64,000 nucleotides of DNA. Source: Datisca glomerata. Its lineage: Eukaryota > Streptophyta > Magnoliopsida > Cucurbitales > Datiscaceae. This document shows, piece by piece, positions 12,201 to 24,060 of this stretch. The position numbers and the translations under genes were made by a program. The stretch lies in NCBI GenBank assembly GCA_003255025.1, contig QANY01004814.1, forward strand, positions 62,001-126,000, given 5' to 3'. The stretch's first letter is position 1; every line of letters begins with the position of its first letter. The notes below the pieces were generated by a model. It was not told where the DNA came from. It ran no database searches and saw only the letters and a list, made by a program, of their open reading frames with translations.

Positions 12201-14822
12201 GTTGCATGTGGTTGACACAACACTACCTTCACCTTGCTAGGAAGAGTACTCATCATCTACCTCAGCAACCTTCACATGGAGTGTAAACGTCACTACCTAG
12301 CAATCTGGCTTTAATGCTCACTCTCTCACCTCATCATTCAGTTACAATTTCTAACACAATGAATATTCTTTCACATGTATTAGCAATGAGAGAGTCAGAG
12401 GTGTCTCAAGTTTCTAACTAATCAATATGAATATTGATTGAGTCGGTCTTAGTCTAATTAGTCATGTTTCTTATAATCTATAACTGGCACAAATGATGTA
12501 CTCAAAGTTAAGGTTGAGTAATAAAAAAGTTGTCAAAAGTAATTTAGTGACATTCTCTTTTCTCTTTTCTGATTGGATTGTATTATCATAATATTGTCAC
12601 ATGTTTGGTAGGGGTTGGCTATAATTCCACCATGGTTATCTTAAAAAATGGTGAAAGAACTTTAGCTTGTGACTTTGAAACGAGTTTTGAGAAATTGAAA
12701 ATTAGGGTCATCTTCCTCAGACAAAGGAGGGGAAGAAGGCACTCAATACTTTAAAAATGAATCTACAAGTATAGAGATTTCAATCGAAAAATAATTAAGG
12801 AGAAAAATAGAGAAAGAGGTATACCAGAGGAAACATAAGAAGGAATTATAGAGAGTGAATAAAAGAAGACAAATGAGGAGAAAAAGGTCATTGGCCTTGC
12901 AGCAAAGAGAAGAAGATGAGGATAAGGTCACATGCCTTGCAGCAAAGAGATGAGAAAAAAAAAGAACAATGGAGATGGGGAGAAGAGGAAGAATTTGTAG
13001 CAATGTGGTTTATCCTAGATAGTCGTTGGCGAGTAGGGGGTTAACTTATTCGGCCCTAGGCGTACTATCTAGTCCAGCAATATTGTTTAGAAGAATAGAA
13101 AGGGGGACTTGCAGTGGCTTGTTGAGGGCTTAAAGACAATTAATATATATATATATATATATTATATTAGAATAAATACTTATATATGATAATAGATTGG
13201 CATGTCAATAAAGAGAACAAAAATCACCTTTTCAGCGCATTTCTATTGTTTCTTCTTCTTTTTTCCTCAAGCATAAAAACGGAATACCCGTGTATTTGAA
13301 TTAATCGAAGGGCAAATTTTGTCATTTTGAAGGAAAAATATACAAATTTTACTTAAAAGAAACCAATTTCTAGCTAACTTTCCAACAAAAATATATTACG
13401 ATGAAAAGGTGTTTATTAATATTCTTCTTCGTTCTTTACCATTAAATTTTTTCCAATAAATCGACGTTGTCATTATCATTGATGCCAACCTTTGTCCAAT
13501 TGGGATAAATCAGATCATTGAATCAATTGCGTGACGAGAGGGGGGTTTCAAACTTTCAAGAACATAGAAAAGTATAAGTTTGGGAAGAGAGAATACAAAT
13601 TTCTTTGACAGCTGGGGGTGGCTTGGCCTGAATAATTGATCAAGTCGCTTAGTCGCTGTACGAGGGAAGAAATAGAGAGAGACAGAGAGAGAAAGTCAAA
13701 GGCTACCGGTTGCAGGTCATCTAGACTAAAGAATTTCTCTCTTTCCTGGCGCTTTTCTAGTTTCTATAAATCTAATGTTTCGTAAAAGAAAAGTCAAATC
13801 CAGCTCAACCATCTACCTCAACTTCCCCACTGACCATGCATACCATTTTTAACAGCTCCCTACACATTTGTGGATGTAGCTATCAAGATGTTTGCAGCTG
13901 TAACATGCTTCTCAACAACATTGTTTTGGCAATGCTTAGCATACACATTGCATACTTCAAATCATGTAGTATATTAATATAATATTTATAGTAAGGACGG
14001 AAGTAAGAAATATATATATTTAAAGCAATAGAAAATACTACAACAATAAAAGTATTAAAATAATTTCATTAGTTACCAATAATAATAATAAAAAAATAGA
14101 CCATGAAAATTGAAAAAGGTGCAAGAAAATAAAATAACCAAAAACAAGGGGAGTAAAACAAGGGAAACGTACCGTGAAAATGAAGCTGTAGCCTCGTTTC
14201 AGAACATCTAAGAGAAAATGAGTTCTTCTCCACATCATCTTAATAAAATCAGGGGACATGTAAACTTTCTCTCCCCCAAAATCAACACCATCCGTTTCAA
14301 GCTTAAAGCAATTCAACCGAAGAAACACGCATCGATCGTAAGCCGTCTGATCAACTGCCACCACCAAAAGATGATCAATCAGACGCCTCGTATCTTCCCC
14401 AAACCAAAAACTATCAAGAAATACATCAAGCATAGTGGTATCAGCTGTAATTTCTTGATCAGCATAGGCCTTATTAACAACTGCTATTATGACCGTTCTG
14501 TTGGCCATTGAAGCTCTGCTCAAAGCTGCTTCGAGCTTGTCTAGAGGAACAGGGACGTTAATGGCGGTCTGTAAGGAAAATAAATACAATCCAGTGGGAA
14601 ATTATAAGCTGGCGGAAAAACAGAAATTGATGAAAGAAAAAACAATTGAAAAAAATCGATAGACGAACTTACTGAATTAGGGAGGCAACATTGGGATTGC
14701 TTGGAGAGAGAAGATAAAGGGTTATTTGTTATGGAAGAAGACCAAAAACAGAGGTAAAGAGCTACAGCGACAAAGATGGACAGAATTACGTAACTGCTAA
14801 GAGAGTTTTTTGTGTAATCCAT
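6252..14822 (-). CDS. Nucleotide-diphospho-sugar transferase family protein (PF03407-like), 3 exons
   Basis: Exons on the minus strand: 14822-14673, 14568-14173 and 6794-6252. The donors are GTAAGT and GTACGT and the acceptors TTACAG and TTCACAG, all phase 0. The product is 362 residues with no internal stop, near the usual family length. Residues about 10-27 (SYVILSIFVAVALYLCF) form a membrane anchor, so a type II Golgi-type protein is likely. The exon 2-3 join recreates FIFT-DTDVVWLRNP with the DxD metal/nucleotide-sugar motif at residues 183-185. NTGFYFIRSN and LDTLYFSGFC follow, all typical of plant PF03407 proteins related to the GT77 cell-wall glycosyltransferases. The substrate is unknown. 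An in-frame ATG at 14867 would add 15 residues. I prefer 14822 because a TATA-like TTTAAATA at about 14904-14910 leaves little leader for 14867. Intron 2 (about 7.4 kb) carries a copia element. Confidence 0.88.
7868..8224 (+). repeat. 5' LTR of the intronic copia element
   Basis: Direct partner of 12209-12571. The two are clearly diverged by eye, which points to an old insertion. Confidence 0.75.
12209..12571 (+). repeat. 3' LTR of the intronic copia element
   Basis: It follows the degraded pol end directly and starts GTTGACACAACACTACC. The boundary at the right end is uncertain by about 20 bp because both copies end in a pyrimidine tract. Confidence 0.75.
12572..14172. other. Remainder of intron 2: no gene seen
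   Basis: AT-rich intronic sequence with purine/pyrimidine-biased stretches (12740-13000), a TA dinucleotide run at about 13141-13161 and GA-rich sequence near 13670-13690. The open frame at 12743-13003 on the minus strand is low-complexity and matches nothing I recognise. The flanks of the copia insertion (7811-7867, CCTCGTTTGGTAGCC, and 12600-12660) look like an older small DNA transposon, but its ends were not proved. Confidence 0.6.
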
Positions 14823-14903
14823 ATCTGTTTCCTCTCTAATTGATTTCTCTTTTTTGTTTTTGATCATATGGGTTCTGGTATTTGGCGTAATATTTTGAGA
14901 GAT

Positions 14904-14910
14904 ATTTAAA
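14904..14910 (-). promoter_or_regulatory. Possible TATA box of the sugar-transferase gene
   Basis: Minus-strand TTTAAATA-like sequence about 85 bp upstream of the ATG at 14822. A GA/CT repeat (about 14928-14968), common in plant core promoters, lies just beyond. Position only; no expression evidence. Confidence 0.35.
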
Positions 14911-15114
14911 TGCTACAAGTTTTGGTAGTTAGAGATATAGAGAGAGATAGAAAGAGAGAGAGAGAGAGTCTAATAGAATGCTCAAGCAAAGAGGCCTTGA
15001 GGTGAAATTAGTTCCTTCCCTTCGTATCTCATGCTTTGATACGACTGGTCAAAATATATACGAATTTAGATTTCAGTCTCATTTTCTAATTTTTTTCTTT
15101 ATTTCACATACATA

Positions 15115-15597
15115 CATATATATATTTTCAACGGACTTAAAAGGTTATGACAGTTGTGTTTTTTTATTTTCAAATCGACGATATTTCAAAATCAAATAAT
15201 ACGGAAGGTTATAATGAATATTGAATGATCATGAATCAGTTTATATATATATATATATAGTAATCTCATTTATGTTTTAAAGATGAATAATATCTCTATT
15301 TTTCATATCTTCATATTTACTAACGTGTACGGTTACAAACTATGATTGCGTTCACTGATTTTTATGAATTGGAATACAACTTCCGTAAGAACCAAAATAT
15401 GTTCTATCTTGGAAGACAATTGCTCACCACTTTATTTACTGTGGAAGGAGTAAAATCGTCTTAAGGACGCAGTGTTCGCACTGAGCTCGGATTAGTTTAT
15501 GTTTCTTATTGTTGCAAATTTTGATAATGATTTTTACAATTTTTCGTATTGTAAGTACAAATGTGTAAGGTACGCATATTTTCCCCAACAAATCTTA
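15115..15597 (+). repeat. Copia-type LTR, upstream copy of the outer nest
   Basis: It aligns along its whole length in the same orientation with 30420-30883. Shared segments include GGTTATAATG, CATGAATCAGT/CACGAATCAGT, TCCATATTTACT-like, TTCTATCTTG and a final GTGTAAGG...CCAACA. The left end is degraded: the TGTTAGAAAC start seen in the 30-kb copy is missing. Confidence 0.75.
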
Positions 15598-16487
15598 AGG
15601 CAATTTTGAAAAATAACTTAATTACATTGCCGTCTTGATCTTTCTGCACTAAGGTAGAAGTTTATATTCATATGAATGTATACGATTATGGATTAGAGTA
15701 TTTACAATTATAGGCATATTGCAAAAACAATTGTGTAATTTGATTATAGAATTAGTGCAAAACAGCGTTCAACAGTGTCTTCTATCTCTGTGCATGCTCT
15801 ATATTGCATTTCCCTTGAAATTTGATGTTTCTGCACTAAGGGAAGTTTTCATTATTGTGATTGTATTTCTTTGCTATTGTTAGTTAACGTAATGTTTGGA
15901 CTTTCATGTTCTTAAGTGCAATGGTGCAGTTTTCACCATTTCAATAACGGACTGCTACCTTGAAATTTTTCTTTTTAATTTGGCATTTTTATAATGTACG
16001 ATTGAGTAACGGTGTTGAGCAATTGTAAGGATTTCATTTATATGTTTATGGAACATATATACACAAAGATACAAGTTGTTATTTTATTACTGTTGCCTTC
16101 ATAAATCAGTGCAAACAAATGTTTTGGATTCCCATAAACATTATTTTTGTGCCAAGTTTTAGAAATCTTGATCAATTCAAGTTTTTCTGATTTAATATAA
16201 TAGATTTACCCTTTTGAGAGTGGGTACAGTGGAAAAGGCCTTAGTATTATACCTTTTGAGAATTGCAAAATTACAATTTACTGTAACGTGACCTCTTAAG
16301 TGGAAAGATGAAAATGAGGAATGCAATTGTTAATATTAGGACATTTGAGAATCAAATTAGCAAGGGGATAAATGTATAAAGAAGTTCTAGAGGTGGTGAA
16401 TATGATGCTCTTTTTGAGGAAGTATTATTTAAATAATTAAATGATTCACCAAAATTTTACTTCTTATTTATCTAAATTGGTCTGTAG
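15598..16487. other. AT-rich internal or leader sequence of the outer copia element; no gene seen
   Basis: There is no open frame of note and no clear primer-binding site directly after the LTR end at 15597. It sits between the upstream LTR and the gypsy insertion, so it is probably decayed leader or gag sequence. Confidence 0.5.
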
Positions 16488-17310
16488 TGTTGTGTGTGAT
16501 ATATACGTAAGTGTATATTTTATTAATAAGTAATAAAATAATAAATGAGTGTCAATCTCCATAGAGGTTGATCAGAAACTAAACAATTAAACAGACCAAA
16601 TTAAATCTAATTGAAAAAAGAGTAACCGTAATAAATGATTTCAAGTAACTTAAAGTAAAATAGAAATGCTAATTTTAAGTAAAATGGTTTAGAGTGACAC
16701 TTACAGAATATGAGATTTAAATTTATTAACACTGGTGTATTCAATAATGAAGTGAGCTAGCATGGTTAATTCCACTTTCCATTAATATTCCTAGTAAAAT
16801 TTGTTTATGTTGCTACAACATCCTGATAGCATCAACCTCAGCTCATTAGCACAATAGATTTCTATAATTACAATCATTAACTCTAAAGTTAATTAACTTA
16901 TTCCTAAGCTTAATTTCGATTGGTTTACAAGGCGAGCATATATGTCTATATTACTCACTAAACACTTAGTTCTACGGGATATAAGCGTCCAAGTATCATT
17001 CAAGCTATATACATTAGATCAAACTCTTCTAGTATTTAATCTAACTTATACCTTATTAGAGATGGCCAGTCAGTAATTAAATCTAAACATTAAGTAACCT
17101 TTAGTGAAATGCTAACAAGAAATGAGTAACAAAAACTTTATTAACTAGAAATAACACATTCACGATTCATTACCCATACTAGCTTAAACGTTTTAGCTCA
17201 TAATGAACTTAAAAACAGATTCAAATACAACTATTTCCATATTTATCTTATAGAAAATGAGCTAAAATTAGAAAATACAGTAAAGCAAATAAGGTTAAGA
17301 AAGAAGAAAG
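16488..17310 (-). repeat. 3' LTR of the Athila-like element (recognisable part)
   Basis: It aligns in the same orientation with 28070-28920, starting TGTTGTGTGTGATATATACG. Shared blocks include AAATGATTTCAAGTAAC-like, GGTTTAGAGTGACACTT and GTATTTAATCTAACTTATACC. Similarity fades after about 17310, so the inner boundary is not fixed. Confidence 0.8.
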
Positions 17311-18150
17311 AGAGAAGGGCAGCAAAGCTACACACATTTCCTTCTAAACTTTTTTATTCATGAAAATTTTCTTTAAAACCAAAAGAGCAGCAAAGCTATA
17401 CACAAACATTCTAAAGACCCGCCCCCCAACTTGAATATTTTCCATGTTGAATAGCTTCAACGCTACCTTTTAGAAGTTCTAGGAACTAAAAATAGCATTA
17501 AGCCTTACTCATATTTAAAATATCTTAAATTTTTTAAAAACAACTAACTCAACTTCTAAGTGTAAAAAGAAAGGGAATTAGTCTAAGCTCCAAATTCAAC
17601 ATTATTTGAGATCAGTTTTTTTAGATAGATTTGAGATTCCGTAAGTAACTCAGCGAGTGCTTCATGTTTTTATTAAATGCTTTTACTTTTTATCGATTGA
17701 GCAGATTATCAGCAAGTTCAAATAAAAAACACTCACAAAAGAAAATAGAATTAACATCTTAAAAAAACTCAACATCCTAAATTTTTTAAAGATAACTCCA
17801 AAGAAAAGGTCATAGGACCTTTCCCTCAAACGTGACACTTGCAGTGTCCCCACTGCAACCATAATAAAATCAGAAACATAAATTCTAAATGTTTAATCAG
17901 TCTAACAAAAATCACAATCGGAAACATCACCAGCAACCCAAAATGAAATAGAAGCAGCAAGCAAATAAGAAGAAATGGGCCAGAGAGGTACTCCCTAATA
18001 CTGCTGCAAGATGTTGCAGCAGTCCCATAGCTATCACTACTTGGAAAAGCTCCTAAGCCCGCCTCTCTCTTTAGAGGTAGCTTTAAGGTTTGAAAGTCTT
18101 TTCTGATTACAATCCCTCTTAAAATTGATCTTCTAAAGATTGCTCCTTCT
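17311..18150. other. Untranslated 3' part of the Athila-like element; no gene seen
   Basis: AT-rich sequence between the recognisable LTR and the third ORF. It may hold the rest of the LTR, the polypurine tract and 3' UTR. A short direct repeat, GCAGCAAAGCTA(C/T)ACACA, occurs near 17322 and 17388. Confidence 0.45.
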
Positions 18151-18177
18151 TAGCTGTTTTGAATTTCTTCTTGGCAC

Positions 18178-19710
18178 TTACACTAGATCCAGCTTTGTTG
18201 CTTCCTTCTTTTTATCAGTTAATTTCCCTTTAGACTTGACTGTCTTAGGAGATTCTTCTTCATTCCCAGACTGCTGCTTCTCTGAACTGGGAGGTAATAA
18301 CTTCTTTTTTCTATCTCTTTTGTTTCTTGGCTGATGATTTTGGTGGTGGCGTTGGTAATATTTCCTCCTTACTCTCTTCAGCTTCTTCTTCTTGCGGCTC
18401 CTCTTCCTCGTCTTCACTATATTCTTTTTCCTCCTCGGCCTCATCTTTCTCATCTTTCACTTTCAACCTCTCATTCTTCTTCTTCTTCAAGCTCTTCCTC
18501 ACCCTTTTTAACCAAAGCTTCCTCGTCTTCCATTACTTCTTCATCCTTAGGGGATGCACCATCCTGGGCAAAGTGATGTTTCTCACCCTAATCGTCCTCT
18601 TCTTTCTCCTCCTCCTCGACCTTTCAAGAGTGAAGAATGACCTCTAAAAAAGGAGGTAAGGGCCAAGTGGGCTTTGTAAAAAAAAATTTTAGGCTTTTCT
18701 GTAGAGCACAGTCTCGTGCTTGAGCATATTCCCAATATGCTTGACTTTGGTGCTCCAGCTACAGCATCGATTTCTAGGCCTTCTTTTGCAAGGCTTCTTG
18801 GTGGGTAATATTATCATGTAGTGTCACCAAAATTAGGGTAATATCAGTTCTATCCATTTCCTTTTGCTTACTAGCTTGTTTGAAAGAAGATTACTCAAAC
18901 TGGATCCTCACCCTTCTTTGCAGCAAACCTTCCTATAGCACTCAAATTAATAGCCCCACGATTTATCAACTTTTCATCGACACTCATAAAAGGAACAAGA
19001 TTAACAAAGCACACCTTAGTTTTTAAACAAGGGAAAAATAAGCAACATATCTTCTTGCCAGCACAAACTTCTATTTCTCTAAAAATAATATAACCAACAT
19101 TAATGGACTTTCGAGAAAATAGAGCATGCAACAAAATCAATTGTTCATGTGTAATATATTGTATGTGTATCGTGGACATGATAGCAGTGCGAATAAAATG
19201 GTACTAGAATTCGTCCCTAGGCTTAAGTGCTGACCTAAGACAAATCCTAACACCATCTGCAGACACACTATGTCATTTTATACCAGGGACAATCAATTCT
19301 TTCAAAATAGCATTTAGCTTAACCTCATATTTTTCTTTTGCCAAAAGAGAATATTAATTATCTATATCATCCATATCAAAAATAGAATTTATGATTTCAG
19401 TAGTGAAACAAACTAAGGCACCTCTTATTGAAACATCAGTCTGCTCAGGATTTAAAAGAGTGGCATAAAACTCTCTTACCAGAGGAACCATAATATTATC
19501 TGAATGTGTGCAAAATCTTTTACAGCCTCTTTCCCTAATGATTTTTCTAAAGTCCTTCGAGAGACCAAGGGATGGAATGAGGTCTATCATGGAGACTTTT
19601 TCTTCATGAAATTTCTTCACACGAATTTCTCATATTCTTTTCTCAGCATCCTCGTTGATGAATTTTTCAGAAGTCACGAACCTCTTAGGTTTCCCTTTTG
19701 ACTTCATCTT
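18178..19710 (-). pseudogene. Third ORF of the Athila-like element (putative plant transposon protein domain, PF20167-like)
   Basis: Translation on the minus strand starts near 19705 (MKSKGKPKRFVTSEKF). It continues with REFYATLLNPEQTDVSIRG (19480-19420), then THEQLILLHALFSRKSINVG and CLFFPCLKTKVCFVNLVP (19150-19000). This matches the conserved order of the 'putative plant transposon protein' domain: a REFYANL-like motif, VRG, then a line like 'ERLVLLYAIM...INVG' and 'FPSLIT.LC'. The end, about 18500-18180, is very rich in lysine and glutamate (KKKKNERLKVKDEKDEAEEE). Several stops are present. This ORF sits downstream of pol, where Athila elements carry an env-like reading frame. Its function is unknown. 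Confidence 0.7.
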
Positions 19711-20389
19711 GATGATTTTCTTTTTCTTTCAAGAAATGAAAGAGAGGTTTGCTGTGGGGATAGGATGAATTTATAAGGTTTTTAGGATAAAAAGGGAGCT
19801 TCGCTCGAAGGTTTTGAAGACAAGAGGGGAGAAAGCTTTTGAAGTCGAAGAGTTTACGTGCTGAAGCTGGAAAATGGCTTTTGAATTAAAATCATGTGGA
19901 GCCTCTCCCTGCTACACCACATCTACCTCCAACACTGATTTTTCTTAAAAAATTCAAAACGATGATATTTCACGGAGGAAATTTGAATTTCACGAATTCT
20001 CAAAGCAATTTGTTAATTTAAGCGTGAATATTGCAAGATATTTTGGCTAAGCTGGCGTGGGCTTGCTATAGCTTTCCAATTATGGGGTTGCAGCAAGTAC
20101 TTCTCACGAATGCCTTTCTTTGCTCGACAGTTTTCCTTTCAGTGGGCCCCTCATATTGTATATTCCCGCAAAACAAATCATACAAGATCTTTTTAGCTAA
20201 GATATCAAAATTAAATGAGGATATTTATATTAAATGAGGAATATCATATATTAATGCTGGGAATAAAGGAGTTAAATGTCAGATATTCTTTTCTATAGTG
20301 AGATATTATAGCCTAATTTAAACAAAGACAAGTAAAAATCCAAATTAACTTAAATGAAAATAAACTAAAAAGCAAAAACTTTCTAGGCT

Positions 20390-23300
20390 GCCTCCCATCA
20401 ACGCTTATTTTTTAGTCTTCAGCCTAACTTGGGCTTGTTCTTCATGGGTCATTGAGTTGGGATGAGGTTTTCATCCTATCCACCTCAATACCTCGACAGT
20501 GTTTCACCCTCTGCCCATTAACTTTAAACTTTCACCCAGTCTTTTCATCTAATAGATCGACGACTCCATATGGGTAAACTTGGATCAGCTTAAACGACCT
20601 AGACATCATGATTTTAACTTTCTAGGTAATAGTTTAAGTCTTGAATTGAATAGTATCACTTAGGCCCCTTGCTTCAATTCTTGATCCACAATCCTTCTAT
20701 CATGCCACTTCTTGGTCTTCTCTATATAGAATCTTGCACTCTCATATGAAAATAGCCTGAATTCATTTAGCTCGTTCAATTACATAACTTTATTTTCTCC
20801 CGCGGGTTGTAGCTTCAAATTCAACTTCTTAACATACCAAAAAGCTTTGTGTTGTACCTCCAATGGTAAGTGGCATATTTTTCCGAAGACTAACCTATAA
20901 GGATACATTCCCAAAGGTGTCTTGAAGGCAATACTATAACCCCATAGCGCATCATCAAGTCTAATAGACCAATTCTTTCTTATGGGTTGACAACCTTATC
21001 CAAAATCCTATTTATCTCTCTATTAGATAGCTCCACATGCTCACTTGTTTGTGGGTGGTATGCTATAGAAACCTTGTGTTTTACCTCATACGTAGCCCAA
21101 GAGTTCTTCATAAAGCCTGTTATAAAAATGCATTCCTTCATCACTTATGATGGCTCTAAGAGCCATAAATCATGTGAAAATGTTCTTCTGGATAATTTTA
21201 CCATTGTCTTTGCATCATTTGTTGCAAATGTTGAAGCTTCAACTCACTTGGAGACAAAATCTACAACCACTAAGATGTACAAGTTCCTAAATTAATGTCG
21301 GAATGGCCCCATGAAGTCTATCCCCCATACATCGATCAAGTTCAACTTCCTGGATGTTATTATAGGGCATCTATTGCCTCTGGAATACATTCCCAGTCCT
21401 CTGACATTTATCAAACTTCTTTGCTACTTCATGTGCATCATTAAAAATGGAAAGCCAGAAATAACCGGATTGAAGCACTTTGGTGGTTGTCATTAACCCT
21501 CCGAAATTCACTCCTTGAGGAGAAAAGTGGCATTATTACAATATACTTTGGATTTATTCTTCTAGACACATCTTCTAAAGATTTGATCAGGCCCTTGTAT
21601 GTAGAGATATGGGTCATCCCAGTAGTAGGCCTTGATTGTTTGAAATATTTTTTTTCAATTGTTGTGAACTGAGCTTAGAAGGTAGCACTCCAATTGCTAA
21701 GAAAATTATAATGCAACATACCAAGGGGCTTCCTATTTTCAGATTGTCAACAGTTGTTCATCTTAAAAGGTTTCTGCAATAGTTAGATCTACTGTAGCAT
21801 TGTTCCCCACTTCCAATCTTGACAAATGGTCTACCACTTGATTTTATGTGCCCTTCTTGTGTTTGATCCCAAGGTCAAATTCTTGGAGCAATAAAATCCA
21901 CATGATGAGTCTAGGCTTTGCATCCTTTTTTGAAATCAAATACTTGATGGCAGAATGGTCAGTGTAAACAGTTACACCAGTGCCTGTAAGACATGCTCTA
22001 AACTTGTCCATTGGAAACACAACAACTAAAAGCTCCTTCTTAGTGATGGCATAATTTAATTGTGCATCAGTTAGTGTCTTACTAGCATAGTAGATAGAAT
22101 GGAAATTTTTACCTTTCCTCTCCCCCATGATTGTTCCTACTGCAGAGTGACTAGCATCACAAATTAGTTCAAATGGTAACTTGTAATTGGGTGCTACAAT
22201 GATATTGAGACTAAAGCCTTTTTCAGTTAAATAAAAGCATGTCTACATTCATCAGTGAATTCAAAAGCTTTATTATTTTCTAGCATCATGCATAAGGGCT
22301 TTGATATTTTAGAGAAATCTTAAATAAACTTCCTATAAAATCCAGCATGTCCTAGAACACTTCTAATGCCTTTCACTGTGGTGGGGGCGAGGATTTTTCA
22401 ATAACTTCTATCTTTTCTCTATCTACTTTAATTCCTTTCAAAGTCATTTTATGTCCTAGGATTATCCCTTCTTGCACCATAAAATGACACTTCTTCCAAT
22501 TCAGGACCAAGTTAGTTTCTTCACATCTTTCTAACACTTTTTCAAGTTTAGACAAATATTTCAAATATGATTCGCTAAAAACTGAAAAGTCATCCATAAA
22601 TACCTCAAATGTTTGCTCAACCATGTCTATGAAAATTGCTATCATGCATCTATGAAATTTTGTCAGAGCATTGCGTGGCCTAAAAGGCATCATTCTGGAA
22701 GCAAAGGTTCCATAAGGACATTTAAAATGGTCTTCTCCTTATCCTTTGATCCTATAGCTATCTGGTTGTAACATGAGTATCCATCCTAAAAACAGTAATA
22801 CTGCTTACCAACAAGCCTATCCAATATTTGATTAATGAAAGGCAAGAGGAAATGATCATTTCTAGTAATCCATGCATACCCTCTAGCCACTCACTATTAT
22901 TGTAGGGATCAATGCATTATTCTCGTCTACTATAACTTTTACTCCCCCTTTTTTAGGTACACATTGGACAGGGCGAACCCATGCTCACTCTAAAATAAGG
23001 TAGATTATTCCTGCATCAAGCCATTTAATATCTCTTTTTTGACGCCTCTTTCATTATTGGATTCAGTCTTCTTTGCTGCTCTATGGAATTTCCACTGGCC
23101 ACTTCCAACAGTATCCTATGCATGCAAATATAAGGGTTTATCCCCTTGATGTCAACCATCTGCCTGCCAATTACTTTTTTATACCTTCCCAAGACTTCTA
23201 ACAATAACTTCTCATTTTCATTGCTTAGGGAAGAAGAAATAATAATGGGCAGACTATTGTTCTCAACAAAGTAAGCATATTTTAAATGGGAGAGAAGAGG

Positions 23301-24060
23301 TTTTGATTTTAGCAAAGGTGGTGATTCAATAGATAGTAATGTTGGCTTGAATGTCCTTTCAGATAACTATAATGATTCAATTTATTTTCTAAACATAGGA
23401 TTACTTTGCTTTGTATCCATTCATGTGACTGTTACTTTCTCTTCATCAATGCTATCTTCTTCCAAAATTTTCAAAGTTGATGATGATTACGTTACCTTAC
23501 TACATCTTATACACAACTTCCATAACTATGGAGCCCATCACAGAAATAGCTGCACATTTTTCTATTTCTTCAACAGGGTACTTCATAGCATTAAAAAATT
23601 GAAGGTTATTTCTTGATCATTAACCCTCATAGTAAGCTCTCCTTTTTTAACATCAATGATTGTTCTTCCTGTGGCTAAGAAGGATCTTCCAAGTATGATA
23701 GTTACCTCTATATCAGCTTGATAGTCCAGAATGATGAAATCTGCTGAAAATATGAATTTACCACTTATACCATAACATCATCTATTTTTCCTTTCGGATA
23801 GATATAAGACCTGTGAGCTAACTGTAAAGTAACGACTGTTGACCTAGATTTTCCTATTCCCAGCTTTCTGAAGATGGACAGGGGCATAAGGTTGATACCT
23901 GCTCCCAAGTCACATAAAGTTCTCCCATAGTGGGTTTTTCCAATTGAACAAGGAATGGTGAAGCTTCCTGGATCTTTAAGCTTTATGGAATCTTATTCTA
24001 TAAAATTAAGCTACATTCTTAGGTCAAATCCTCCTAGCGTACTCCTTTTGGTCAAAATGT
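20390..24060 (-). pseudogene. Athila-like pol (protease, reverse transcriptase, RNase H, integrase), decayed
   Basis: On the minus strand the order is as follows. Protease has CDLGAGINLMPLSIFRKLG at about 23920-23860, with the aspartate replaced in context DLGA rather than DSGA. An RT leader is at 23025-23315 (IKGINPYICMHRI). The RT core is broken around 22693-22373 (MPFRPRNALTKFHRCM, KCHFMVQEGIILGH). RNase H is at 22128-21844 ([38 protein letters not shown]). Integrase follows, down to YHPQTSGQ-like, [17 protein letters not shown] and EKTKKWHDRRI near 20990-20690. There are stops in every domain. It is non-autonomous today. Domain order (RNase H before integrase) confirms Ty3/gypsy. Confidence 0.85.

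Larger units (their letters stand above)
7868..12571 (+). mobile_element. Decayed Ty1/copia element with both LTRs inside intron 2 of the sugar-transferase gene
   Basis: Direct LTRs of about 355-365 bp lie at 7868-8224 and 12209-12571. Both start around (TG)GTTGACACAAC and share CCTTCACATGG, AACTAATCAATAT and AAGGTTGAGTAATA, ending in a TTTTCTTTTCT tract. A degenerate initiator-tRNA-Met primer site (AGTATCAATGCTC) follows the left LTR at about 8225. Translation of the interior is heavily broken but recognisable: GNLGHLSL-type pre-integrase and DCNACQRGKNHRLDH zinc region (9540-9670), and RT with ARLVA-like and LLVYIDDIILTGN at about 11270-11310. Orientation is opposite to the host gene. I could not fix a target duplication. 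Confidence 0.82.

Noticed and set aside
7811..12660. Older MITE split by the intronic copia element (CCTCGTTTGGTAGCC on the left, TGTTTGGTAGGGG on the right)
   Set aside because: The two flanks do not form a convincing inverted repeat and no target duplication could be set.
12743..13003. Minus-strand frame of 86 codons inside intron 2
   Set aside because: Low-complexity Leu/Ser/Phe composition from a purine-rich tract; no domain and no splice context.
18327..18647. Plus-strand Ser/Phe-rich frames
   Set aside because: Antisense shadow of the Lys/Glu-rich tail of the Athila third ORF.
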